Part shown: piece by piece, positions 1-10,033 of the stretch | Position numbering within the stretch: position 1 is the stretch's first letter | Layout: each line of letters starts with the position of its first letter | Assembly: GCF_027943255.1 (NCBI RefSeq) | Contig: NC_072893.1 | Span: 57,382,001-57,446,000, forward strand | Origin: Anastrepha obliqua | Lineage: Eukaryota > Arthropoda > Insecta > Diptera > Tephritidae | Length of the DNA stretch: 64,000 nt | Reading direction: 5' to 3' | Made by a program: the position numbers and the translations under genes | The notes under the pieces: generated by a model | Databases searched by the model: none | What the model was told of the DNA's origin: nothing | What the model saw: only the letters and a program-made list of their open reading frames with translations

Positions 1-587
1 TATCTGTGCACAATTGAATTTTCCACTATTCTGATTTCATTTCTTTCTTTTACTTTTCTGGCAGCTGCTATAGTTCCCAGAAAAACCATTTCCCACCTCT
101 TTATTTCATTTAGTTTTTACTTTTATTTGTTGCTGTTTTTTCCCATTTTTTTTTTTGTTTTTGCTTATTTTTCTTACAATGTATCCACTCTTTGCCACCT
201 GCTCAACTAATCCTTATGCTTGGCTATTCATACACATTTATTCTAATTTTACCTTCACCAGGCGTGACAGTCGTTTATGCAAAGAAATTTTATTCAGCAT
301 TTGGCGCATCCTTGCATCCGTCTGTTCCATTTACTCATTCGTCATAATGTTGGTGGCGAGCATTTTGAATTAATGTCAAGTGACAACGACTTACAGCTGT
401 CAAGTTGCCACACGGAAGATTGTGAGACGATGGACAAACGGCTGGGCAAGTTAGTTAGACAGAGAGCCGGATACGTGGAGAAGTGGATAAAAATTTTAAG
501 TGAATCTGTAGGAAATGTGAGTGAGTGAGAAGTGAGTCAGTAGAAAAGCCAGTTGCAACGTAAGAAGAATATCACTATTTGTACGTT
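1..587. other. No recognisable gene
   Basis: A+T-rich DNA with only short open frames (72 and 83 codons) that resemble no family I know. I see no repeat or motif to annotate. Confidence 0.6.
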
Positions 588-690
588 GGCGCTAAATTAA
601 TCACCCTATGGGAAGATTTATAATTCTTGCAAATGGCGTCGAACGTCAATCATATAATATTTCTCACTTGTGAACTAGATAGTTCCAGTA
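588..690 (+). repeat. MITE-like repeat related to rosa element ends, copy 1
   Basis: Begins with a ggcgctaaattaatcaccc tip and runs through a conserved block with TTGCAAATGGCG and CACTTGTGAACTAGA. The same block occurs inverted at 34043-34148 and, less well preserved, at 16795-16905 and 6555-6645. The tip and the next ~80 bp also resemble one end of the rosa-type transposon at 10034-11356. That suggests a non-autonomous derivative or a solo end of that family. No coding capacity. Confidence 0.6.
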
Positions 691-1465
691 TAGAAACAGA
701 GAAGCAGTGGAGTGCGTAAATGTCGACTTAAAGTTTTCTTTCACTCGAAATCGTTTTTTTTGTTTTTTAGAGAAAAAAAAGGTATTTAAAAACAAAATTT
801 GATTATTAATTTTGCGCCATCTTATCTGAACGTCTTATCTTAATTGCCAACGGTGATGTCCTAGAAAAGTTTGTATGTGAAGTTTCTAGGAGCTCATGGA
901 ATATCTATGTGCCTTTGTTTTATGAAAGCACAGTAGATACTATTTTGAAAATTTGTCTGAAAGAGCTATGCTTGTAGTGTTGTAAAGTCAAAAATCTTAA
1001 TATGCGATTTATTTTGCCAAACTGCCATCTTCTCCCTACACTTAAAAAGGTCAGGGTATTATCGTCTTTGATACTAAACACAACTCGACCAAAGCATTGG
1101 GTATAGTATTTAGCTGTGCAGAGTTTCCTACATAACACTTAATTGAAATCTTGATTCATTGCTTTATGTAGTGATGTCTGCAACGATTCAAAAACAACTC
1201 TTTGTACTGAAATCGCCATTGATATAAATATTAAAACTTGTGGGTCGCTCCAAAGATAATTGAAGCAACGCGTTACCAAAAAACAATTATCACTTCTTGC
1301 TGAGAAAAAATAAATCATATAATGAATCAAATTATCGAATAACCATATAAATCGATAATTGACGTCAGGAAACATGTTTAGAGTAATTTCTGTTGCGTGA
1401 GTTTCTTCGAAATCGCCTCAGTAATAAGATTCTCATACTGCCAACTTAGCAAAGTGTTGTAAATT
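691..1465. other. No recognisable gene
   Basis: A+T-rich. Two chance minus-strand frames (72 and 78 codons) show no family motif. Confidence 0.55.
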
Positions 1466-2304
1466 CAGCAGATGCTTTCCATTTCAATTCAACCGGGCTA
1501 TTCGGGTCATGTTCTTCGATTTCGATGTAACTCAAATATGTTGCTCTCTGGTCAAAATAATGAGACACGTATTTTTTTGTTCGGCTGAAAAAATTTTTTT
1601 CCAAGATTTATCGGCAATTTTGTTTTTCGGCTTAAAATCGATTTTTTTAATTATAGGTATAAGAAAATTTTTTTTTTAAATGCCCATAACTTGGGTTCAA
1701 AATGATCGCCATTACTTACACGAATGACTTCCTGTAGAAACTATTGCAAAACCGTAGTTGAAAATTTTTTATTTTGCAAACACAAAAAAGATTCGAAACT
1801 TTTTCGAAATTCAATATTTCAAAAAGTGTATTTTTTTTTTTTTAACTTTTTCCAAACCAAGAGAACACCTCAAACTTCAATTGAGCTGAATGCCCAGTAG
1901 CTAAAATGAGTTGTTTTTGAGTAATGAATTTTTGAGTAAAAACCCTGTTTCGCACTTTTTGTTTTTTGCAAAAATAAAAATTCTTCAACTACTTTTTTGC
2001 AATAGTTTCTACAGGAAGTCATTCGTGTAAGTAATGACGATCATTTTGAACCCAGAATCACTAAAATCGGTTCATTTTTGACTAAGTTATGAGCATTTAA
2101 AAAAACAATTTTCTTATATTATTAAAAAAAATCGATTTTGAGCCGAAAAACAAAATTGCCGATAAATCTTGAAAAAAAATTTTTCGGGCGAACAAAAAAA
2201 TACGTGTCTCGTTATTTTGACCAGAGAGCAACATATTTGAGTTACATCGAAATCGAAGAACCTGACCCGAATAGCCTGGTTAAATTGAAATGGAAAGCAC
2301 CAGC
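1466..2304. repeat. Long imperfect inverted repeat (foldback-like)
   Basis: Two arms of about 320-340 bp, roughly 1466-1790 and 1965-2304, are reverse complements at high identity, separated by about 175 bp. The arms share blocks such as CGATTTCGATGTAACTCAAA and CTTCCTGTAGAAACTATTGC and differ by an indel of about 30 bp near the inner third. The overlapping open frames inside arm 2 on both strands (around 2114-2341) are by-products of the palindrome. It could be a foldback or long-TIR MITE, or an inverted duplication. I found no clear target-site duplication. Confidence 0.75.
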
Positions 2305-3138
2305 AAACGTATCTCTTAGGCAAATAAACATTTTTTAGCAAAATGGATTTAAAATGAAAAAGTTGTGCGTTGAGTCGCTGAAACGAGCTTAAGAAAATAT
2401 TCCATATAATATTATCCTCTAATATGTTAGGAATATATCAAAAACCTGACGTGATAGGGCTATACAAAGCTCCATATTCAGATTTAGCACGTCAAAAAAC
2501 TTTGAAAATGGTTCAAAGCTATTCCAAGTCAAATTATCAAGTATTTCAATACGTTCGTCGCTTTTGCAACACTACGTGTGATGAGCAGTAACTCGATTCT
2601 TTTATTAAAAAGTTTGATATCTTTTAGCATAAATCTGCAAATAATGTTTTCACTTACGATCTATATTTTTTCTTCTCTCAGTGAGTTGGAAAATTCATTT
2701 CGCTCAATAGATCCAATACACTCGTGAAAATTTTAGTGCGACGATTTATTGCAATTTTAGATGTGGATTATCGAGACAGGATTGATTGTTTAACTTACTT
2801 CGACTTTTGGTGTTGAAACACTTAGCCCTCTTAGCCGTGGGGGCAACGTGGGCGTCGATCCTTGAGCTTCGTGAAGACCACCCCAAAGTGATTGGTTGGT
2901 ACCAGAAACAATCGATGCTGTGCGCCATCTAATAACGTAAGATCGTCATGTGACATATCGTGAGATACAGCCATCTTGAGCATAATTGGGATTAGCATAT
3001 ATTCAAGATTGCAAGAGCATTTGGTTGTGAAGAGCATTTGTGGTAGATACCAAATAATTTGATAATTGCCCAAAAAAGAACTCGAGCCCATTGGGGTAAA
3101 GAAATATTAAGGCAATGCAACGGCGGTGGTTTATAACT
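2305..3138. other. No recognisable gene
   Basis: Two minus-strand frames (2746-2928 and 2831-3091) were inspected. Neither shows a family motif. Confidence 0.5.
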
Positions 3139-3192
3139 TAATCCAACAAAAGTTGTTCGTGGAGGGGCACCTCAAGGCAGCCTGTTTTTATG
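3139..3192 (+). pseudogene. Possible reverse-transcriptase scrap
   Basis: One short frame reads NPTKVVRGGAPQGSLFL and then stops. GxPQGS(x)L is the conserved block before the active site of non-LTR reverse transcriptases. The flanks cannot be extended as RT in any frame I tried, so this is either a tiny relic or chance. Confidence 0.25.
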
Positions 3193-3915
3193 AAAATCTA
3201 GTTATTTCGCAACTTCACACCTAGAAAAACCCTAAACAGTCAATCCCAAACAGTACACAACCTAGAAGTTTGTCAGAAATTTTCGGAGAGGTTAGGAAAA
3301 CTAACATTGGACAAAGAATCATTATGCACTAAGGCAATGCAATTTCTCACGTATTGGCTCACGCAAGAGAGTTTTCGAGCATTCAAAAGATGGAATGATT
3401 TTTGGCACCTAATGGTTTTTTTTTCTATAATAAAATTCGAGTACAAGTTCTTTGGGATGGAAGTCTTAGTTTAAATGTATCTTTTCAATTACCATAAAAA
3501 AAGGCAATCATTACAAAAAGTGTTCTATGAAAAACAAAATTAATATTAGAAACGTTTCATGGGGCTGATACTTTCTTACCCATTGGCTTGGATTTCCTCT
3601 AGCGGCATACTATTAAGGCTATATGCCGACATTATTTTTTCTTCCTTAGTTAATACCTTTCCAAGTCCTACGAAATATTTCAACGTGGACACACTATAGA
3701 GGTACTCGTGCTACGCCAAGCACTAGCTTTCAGATTAGCCAGAAAACAATTATGAGCTCTATTTTATTTCAAGGCATTGGACGCAACCTCTGCCCATTGG
3801 TTCCCGTTAATGACATCCCAACATAACTTCTTCAGCGAGTGGCACGGAGTACGGAGGCCGAAATGCAAGAATGTTGTTGTTGTTGAAGTGGTTGAATATT
3901 TCCACTGAAATACTC
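3193..3915. other. No recognisable gene
   Basis: No family motif seen. A short GTT repeat at about 3868-3882 lies just beyond the 3' end of the neighbouring minus-strand non-LTR relic and may be part of its tail. Confidence 0.5.
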
Positions 3916-4600
3916 CTAATTAGTGAAGGAGCGGAGTCGGGCCCTGGCTAGCCCCGGACATTCACATAAATATTGGAAAAGACTTTCCTTCGCCCCTTTC
4001 GCTATACAGCTTCTGCAGATGGGGTTGAAGGGGAGGTTGAGTCTGGCTGCATGCTCTCTACTTTCCAATGACCTGTAAAGGTTGCAGTGATGCGTGATAT
4101 GTTTGGCCGATAACATCCTAACAGGTGATTCGTCCTTTGGATTTTGTATGACGGCCGTGTGTTTTTTGTTGTAATACATGTAGTTATTTGCTTCCATCTT
4201 CTTTCGGCTAAAGCAAAATAGTGTGAAGCAATGGATGCTTTTAATGTATTCAGTGGGGTGGAGACTACCACCGCCTCCGCTAAGTCGAGTGTCGAACCTT
4301 TTCTTGCTAGCTCATCCGCTATCTCAATACGCCGTATGTTCCTATGACCGGGAACCTATAGAGTGATTTTAAGCCAATGGCTAAGCAATTCCAGCTCCTC
4401 TCTACACTGTAAGACCAGTTTGGATGAAATGTAGTTGGAGTCTAAGGCCTTTATAGCTGCTTGACTGTCTGAGAATATAGCTATTCTTGCACCAACTTCC
4501 TTATAGAGCTTTAGTGATTTGCATGTGTCTCTGATTGCTAAAAGTTCTGCCTGGAACACGCTGGCATAGTCAGGAAGAGTGTGTATACGAAGTAAAAGTC
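3916..4600 (-). pseudogene. Non-LTR retrotransposon 3' relic (RNase H and CCHC region, I-like)
   Basis: Read from 4559 downward, the first frame is an RNase H fragment: FQAE carries the catalytic Glu and IFSDSQAAIKAL the catalytic Asp. It ends at a TAG where the conserved WVPGHRNI block has lost its Trp. A second frame (4271-4002) and a third (4197-3916) continue as the C-terminal region. There CRSC...LCEC marks the usual CCHC knuckle, with Gln at the expected His. The overlap of the last two frames shows at least one frameshift. RNase H plus a terminal CCHC is typical of I-clade and related elements. 5'-truncated and dead. Confidence 0.8.
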
Positions 4601-5849
4601 AAATATTCAGGGGGAAAAAATCGTCTTCTCTGTCTTCTCTGTAATAATTATTGAAATAAACGTTTATCAGTAACAACTTTTGTTTAATTTAGCTTTTAAT
4701 TCCTATTTCTGTCACCGGACATCCTGTATTCTACAAGTTCTTCCTCAATGCTTCCGATCTTCGTCGACGCTTCTGACATAGGTATTATATATCACCCTAA
4801 TTCATAAGCCAGACGAAAGCTTATGTCATTGTAGGTGTGTCGGGTCATACATTTATATAATACAAAATTATGCTAGCCAATACGTCTTTGTAAAAAACAT
4901 AGATACTTTTCTACCTTTCCAATTCCTCCTTGCCTACACCACTAAATCATTATGAATTTAAAATTTCTCACTCCTTTGCCGACTTTGACCAAAACAGTTT
5001 TCTACAGGGCACTATAGCGATATTGTACAACACTTTGAGGAAAAGCAGCTGCACTACTTACGTTTCAAAGGGAGGAAAAGATAAGGGGAAATTTCTAAAA
5101 TCAACACAAAAAAGCGACAGAAATCACATAAAAAAAACCTAAAAGCCAAGAGAAATAGTGAGGGATAATAATTGTGTTCTTATTTTGCTACAATTTTTGT
5201 TGCCTTTATAAAGGTTTTGCCTGAAGTAATATGCATTTTTGTAGTCATCACTTACCAATGCGGTCAACCTTTGATACCTCTGCGACTCAAAATTAAAAGT
5301 AAGTGAAATTGTGTTCCGTAATGTGAAATTGTGTCGAATTATTTTGTTAGATGCAATTACTGTAATCGACCTCGAAAATGTATTCACCTTGAAGAAAGAA
5401 GGAAGAAGGACGGGAATATTTTAATATAATATTTTAAATTATGTAAAAAAATGTTCTGGTGGTTTCTTGATGTCATAATGCGCCAAATTTATTCAAAACG
5501 ATGAAGCAAAATTTGTCTGCATTTTCTACCGCAAAGAGGGCTTTTCAAAGGGAGAGCTGAAACTCACTCTGAATGGTTTTTGACCATAATGACGCCATCA
5601 ATATATTAATAGAAATCAACAGATTTTTAGGTTTATTAAGGTCACGCAGTGACATGCTTAGGAAACTTGGTGCCTTAACTGGGCGGAGGCAAAATTAAGA
5701 GTTCTTTAGATGAGTTTTTCTAGATGGAGTAGTTAGAACTGCTCTTTTCCATATATCGTACATATACGTGGCATATTGGTGTATATTCTGGTTAATTAGG
5801 AGATTCTGCGGTAGATTTTTGGACCTTTGCACGTGGACGACGGTGAGTA
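4601..5849. other. No recognisable gene
   Basis: A+T-rich. Frames at 4930-5142 (+) and 5139-5387 (-) match nothing I recognise. Confidence 0.5.
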
Positions 5850-6118
5850 ATGCCAGCAACAAGTCAGTGGCTGCGTTGGCTGGGTCATGTCATCCGAATG
5901 GATACAAACGCTCCGGCTCTGAAAGTATTCGATGCGGTACTAGCTGGTGGTAGTGGTGAAAGGCCTTCTCTACATTTGAAAGATCAGGTGGAGAAGGACT
6001 TGACTTCACACGATGTGTCCAACTGGCTCCGGTTAGCACAAGAAAAAAATTACTAGTGCGCTTTGTTAAACTCGGCACAAGTGGCATAAGCGGTCATCGC
6101 GCCAATCAAGAAGAAGAA
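5850..6118 (+). pseudogene. Non-LTR element ORF2 C-terminal relic (RTE-like?)
   Basis: The 68-codon frame starts MPATSQWLRWLGHVIRMD. The RWLGHV(I/M)RMD block, followed by a VEKDL...NWLRLAQE stretch, is the C-terminal signature of a group of insect endonuclease-reverse transcriptase ORFs. After the stop at about 6056, a shifted frame keeps the family tail, so a frameshift lies near the A-run at 6043-6050. The same family occurs on the other strand at 35290-35820. The clade assignment is from memory and uncertain. Confidence 0.7.
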
Positions 6119-6803
6119 TTAAGAGCTTAAACTGGTAAGATAGATGTTCGTTCGTTTTAAGATAGAATTTATCACATGTCTGACAGGCGCCCGGTTGCTG
6201 GTAAGTCTCTGTTGAGGTCTAGCTCTGGTAGTAGAGACTTTTATGCATGCTTTTAACTTCGTTCACTTCATCTTATTCGCATATGGCGACCAAATTATAG
6301 CCGAGTATTTATAATCTTCCAGCCAAACGCCTTATATGTTGAGAGCACACGGCTTCTTGCCAAATGTTATAGAGAAAAGTCTGAAAAGGAAACTTTTTTT
6401 AAACAAGTTCTCAATCTGGCGTATTAATTAAACATCCATTAGCATTAGATTAGGTGATTGAAATGTGTAAGGGTAATTATTGTCGGCTTAAAGGTCTGAT
6501 CTCAGAACATTGCTGATGAGTGACAGCAGTCAGTTAATTTACAGATTATTGCTTGTATATTTGTTCACTGCAACTGTCTAGTTTACAAGTTTAAAATATA
6601 ATTGACGTGCGCAGTCATTTAATTTTGTGACACCGCGTGACACTAGTTGGTTTTATCTCACGCATAGGCATTTTTTTTGTGGGTGAAGTAGGGTTCAAAG
6701 CACCTTCGCACTTACAGCGATCGTCGTGTATTGCGTCGTGTGGTATGGCCACTAAAACGATCCCTCCTCTCTTTCTAGTGAGACACCCTTTTGGGACTGT
6801 TTT
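6119..6803. other. No gene; one degraded repeat copy
   Basis: No coding relic recognised. The only structure is a weak copy of the rosa-end repeat at 6555-6645. Confidence 0.5.
6555..6645 (-). repeat. Degraded rosa-end repeat, copy 2
   Basis: The reverse complement aligns loosely with the 588-690 repeat: a GGTGTCACAAAATTAA tip, then a block ending in AAACTTGTAAACTAGACAG. It is the most diverged of the four copies in the window, so identity is tentative. Confidence 0.4.
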
Positions 6804-7726
6804 CTATATTACTCGCGAGGGCCCAGAACGACATCCATAAAAAACCAATTCTATTCCCCCCCGTCTGGGTTCACCATATTTGTAGTCAGCTTTCATGCTT
6901 TTTTTTCGTAGTGCGTTCTCGATATATTTCTTTACCGCGTTCCAGCTGTCCCAGCGTTCGAGCATTTTGCTGATTATGTTGCTCGGGGCGGTGTCACCAA
7001 TCTGCTCCCTCAGAGCATTTCTTTCCGCGACCCATCTGTTACAACTAAAAAACGTGTGTTCAGCGTCATCGCTCAGCGCTTTGCAATATATGCATTTGGT
7101 ATCGGTTACCTTGCCTATGCGGTATAGGTATCTCCGGAAGTATCCATGGCCCGACAGAAACTGAGTTAAGAAGTAGTTCACTTTCCCGAGGTTCTTTTGG
7201 GCCCATTTGTCAATTGATGGAATAAGTTTCGCCGTCCATCTGCCACTCAGTTCAATGTTCCATAGGCTTTGCCACCGCAGTATGGTTTGACATCTCCATT
7301 CCACGACGCTAGTAATGGCGTGTTTGTTTATGGAGTCCCACGCATGCATTCCTTCCCGGTTCATGAAGTCGACGGGTATCTGCCCGCTGCTGACAAAAAT
7401 TGCTGCGCCTGAGACAATTGCAGTTTAGCACTATTTACTTACTACTTAATTAGCTTTATTTTTCTCTATGTTGGCCCGCCCATGTTTGTCATTAATATAC
7501 TTAGCATACCCGTGACCTTTCCTGCTTTGGTAGCAGCTTGCCTTATCTGGGCCCAGAAAGTAAGCCTGCCGTCAAGTTGAATACGTAAGTATTTCACTAC
7601 TTTTTGGGTCACTAAGGACGCCCATTTGCACGCATAGGCATTCACCTGTATCTTAGCAGATATTTCAAAAGTAGACTTGTGTAAAACGAAAAGTGAGACG
7701 AAATTTTTTTTATTAAATCTTATCAA
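6804..7726 (-). pseudogene. R1-clade non-LTR retrotransposon 3' relic
   Basis: Upstream frame 7726-7466 carries KYLRIQLDGRLTFWAQI and KVTGMLSILMTNMGGPT, the region after the R1-type reverse-transcriptase core. The 186-codon frame 7364-6804 carries GRWTAKLIPSIDKW, YFLTQFLSGHGYFRRYLYR and a CX2CX8HX4C knuckle (C91, C94, H103, C108), all typical of R1 C-termini. About 100 bp between the two frames keeps only part of the expected linker, so an internal deletion and frameshift separate them. 5'-truncated. Confidence 0.85.
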
Positions 7727-7787
7727 CAGAGAGAATTCCCCTCTTTTCCTACAAGTTTTTTCTGGTCCGTGTAACTAAAAAGATTAT

Positions 7788-7824
7788 ATAAGGTTGTCAA
7801 AAAAGTCTTGCGGTATTTCCGCAA
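7788..7824 (+). repeat. Possible solo mariner terminal repeat
   Basis: TATAAGGTTGTCAAAAAAGT followed by CTTGCGGTATTT looks like the outer terminal inverted repeat of several insect mariners, from memory of the family. No transposase or second end is adjacent, so it is at best a relic tip. Confidence 0.4.
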
Positions 7825-7849
7825 ATTTACTTGGACCGTTTTATCTGTA

Positions 7850-8560
7850 TTAATTTGAATTTTCCATCTGTTTGTCTACTCAAGCATTGAGTTTAAAAGT
7901 ATTTGCAGATTTCTAGTTGCCTCTTGAAGGTTTTTATTGGCAACTAGTAGAGCAGTACGTCTTGGTGTTGTTCCAGAAATGGAGGGACCTACAGTTTAAA
8001 GCCGACTCCGAACGGCAGATATTTTTTTTATGAGGAGCTTTTTCATTGCCTGCCGAGAGGCGACGGCTATTAGAAAACACTTTTTCTTTACTTTGGTGTT
8101 TCACCGAGATTCGAACATACGTTCTCTCTGAATTCCGAGTAGTAGTCTCGTACCAAATTATTCAGCTACGGCAACCACATTATTTGTAGTTGGGATATCA
8201 GCTATATACAACAGATACTGCAGAGGATCAAGATTACTGTGTTGAGATACTCCAGCTTTCATTTCTTTTATGTAAGCAGATTTTAACATAGAATCTCCTT
8301 TCAATATAGCTTTAAGAATGAGAAAATAGCTGTGGGGCAGAACTAATTCCAATTCTCGCAGCAAATATTTTTGTCAAACACTGTCGAATGCATTTGCAAT
8401 ATCTAGAAATACAGCCAACGTATACGTAATTCCTTCAACGCTTGTGCTGATTTTATTGACAATGCGCTGGTTGGGTTAACTGCTCTTTCAAGTACTTGTA
8501 CCTCAAAGGCTGGAACTCAAGTCAGCGCTGATGGCGATGCTACTCCCAGAGGGAAACCAA
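7850..8560 (-). pseudogene. Jockey-like reverse-transcriptase relic, split by a SINE
   Basis: Reading from 8560 downward, AVFLDIANAFDSV (8375-8413) is RT motif A, followed by a TGA where Trp is expected. Frame 8364-8158 continues with LPHSYFLILKAILKGD and LYIADIPTTNN, the stretch just before the active-site FADD box. The SINE at 7956-8170 interrupts it. Beyond the SINE, frame 7954-7850 resumes with LLVANKNLQEATRNLQILLN and NTDKTVQVN, which normally follow FADD. The FADD box itself is missing. Jockey clade is the best fit. Confidence 0.8.
7956..8170 (-). repeat. tRNA-derived SINE copy, inserted in jockey RT
   Basis: Head at about 8170 with a tRNA-like GCCGTAGCTGAAT (A-box region) and a TTCGAAT-type B box near 8110. 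The body includes the conserved GAAAAAGCTCCTCATAAAAA and GTAGGTCCCTCCATTT blocks shared with the copy at 46857-47090. The 3' end is truncated soon after the GGAACAACACCAAGACG block, directly against jockey coding sequence. Confidence 0.8.
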
Positions 8561-9365
8561 ACAACAAAATAAGAAGTATCTCATTTTGCGACAATCTGCT
8601 TCATCATTCCTATAATTTGCGTAAGAATTTAGATTAGTCAACTGCTAACATTACCAGCCTTTAACTCCCCTTATATCGTAATAAAGTTATCCTCAACACA
8701 TGCACTCTTTGTTACATTTGAAACTGCTTTATGGATTGGGTAGCATAAGACTAAATTAATGTACAATCAATTACATATGTCACCAGCAGTAAAGTAGGCA
8801 GCTGTCTGCATTCACAAATGACAAGCTAAGAAAATGTATATTGGAGATAAACGTCCATACATACATACGTAAGGCACATATACTATATTCACGTGATATT
8901 ATATTTCGCAGTCGGGAAAGCATCAAATTTAACAACTTCAAAAACTCATAATCATTACTGTTATAATAAATTATGGCCACGATTACAATAACGTCCGCAA
9001 CAATAACAGCATGAGAAATTGTGGATGCTGCCCGTAATGCAAAAGAAAAAGTTGGAAGCAAAAAGCCAATCAGCCAGGCAGTTGATGAGGAGACCAGCCA
9101 TTTACAAATACATACATGCAAAGTCATTCATGCATACATACATACACAATACATATATTCAAGTAAGCGCCAGCTGCCGATATAAAACATATAACATATC
9201 GTACAAAGAAGAAGCTGTTTCCAGCAACAACGAAAGTGTAGCCTGTAGCAGGCAAACAAGTCATAGGCAGGAAACAACAGTCAGGCCAGCAACTTTGCAT
9301 GCATGGGTCATTCTTTTACAAAACAGAGTTACTGCTTGCCCGATAAATTTGTGCAGAAGATCTAA
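8561..9365. other. No recognisable gene
   Basis: Rich in CATACATA-type short repeats (about 8858-8880 and 9100-9160). A 118-codon plus-strand frame (9019-9375) and a 115-codon minus-strand frame (8780-9127) overlap, have no known motif and include microsatellite-derived residues. Probably chance. Confidence 0.5.
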
Positions 9366-9617
9366 GTGTTCGTGAACCACTGCTTGAGACGCATTCTACG
9401 TATCTGGTGGGCAGACAACTGGATATCTAACACCGAATTGCATCGACGATGTCGTCAAAAACCAATCGCAACTGAAGTAAGAGAACGAAAATGGAGATGG
9501 CTTGGCCGTAAACAAAACAATGACCTGGCAGCAAGTGAAAAATTTATCCGGGAATCATATAAAATGGAAAAATTTTACTTTGGCCCTATAAACCGCAATG
9601 GAGAGACTAAGGAATGA
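9366..9617 (+). pseudogene. Non-LTR element ORF2 C-terminal relic
   Basis: The 83-codon frame contains CLRRILRIWWADNWISNTEL, RRCRQKPIATEVRERKWRWLG and then a decayed tail. This LRRIL.I.WxDxxSN..L...xRKWRWLGH arrangement is the C-terminus of a widespread insect endonuclease-reverse transcriptase ORF. It differs from the family at 5850-6118. No RT core remains upstream. The clade is not certain. Confidence 0.7.
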
Positions 9618-9699
9618 TGATGATAATGATCCAAGTATTGTAAACATGGTCGGTAATCCTTCTAAAAATATGTTTATTTGTAGGCTCGAGTATTATAAG

Positions 9700-9893
9700 T
9701 AGCAAACTGAAATAGTCTTTTTTTTTAATATTAGTTTGAGATTTATGTGATTTTGAAAATTTTGGCAGAAAGGTCTATAAAGTAAAATAACTTCGATTTT
9801 TCAAGTGTTAAAAAGAACCGAAAATATTATATTTCACTTCGAAAAACTCGGTAGCAAAATTTTCTACATTGAATAAATCTCAAAATTATAAAT
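9700..9893. repeat. A+T-rich dispersed repeat (two inverted halves)
   Basis: Contains GAGATTTAT...GAAAATTTTGG...AAGTAAAATAACTTCGATTTTT, then its approximate reverse complement ending in AATAAATCTCAAAATTAT. Related blocks appear at 20310-21125, about 37600-37800 and 50945-51100. No coding capacity. Confidence 0.5.
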
Positions 9894-10033
9894 GTTTCCA
9901 AAATTGTTTCTTTTCTTCTTTCTTACTATACTCAGCCTACAAATATTAGAACCAATTTTCTGGAAAATTTACGACAATATCCAAAATATCATACCTGGAT
10001 CACTTGACATTAAGTCGCTCAGTAGAGAATATA

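Noticed and set aside
2114..2341. Complementary open frames on both strands
   Set aside because: They arise from one arm of the long inverted repeat and are not conserved as protein in the other arm.
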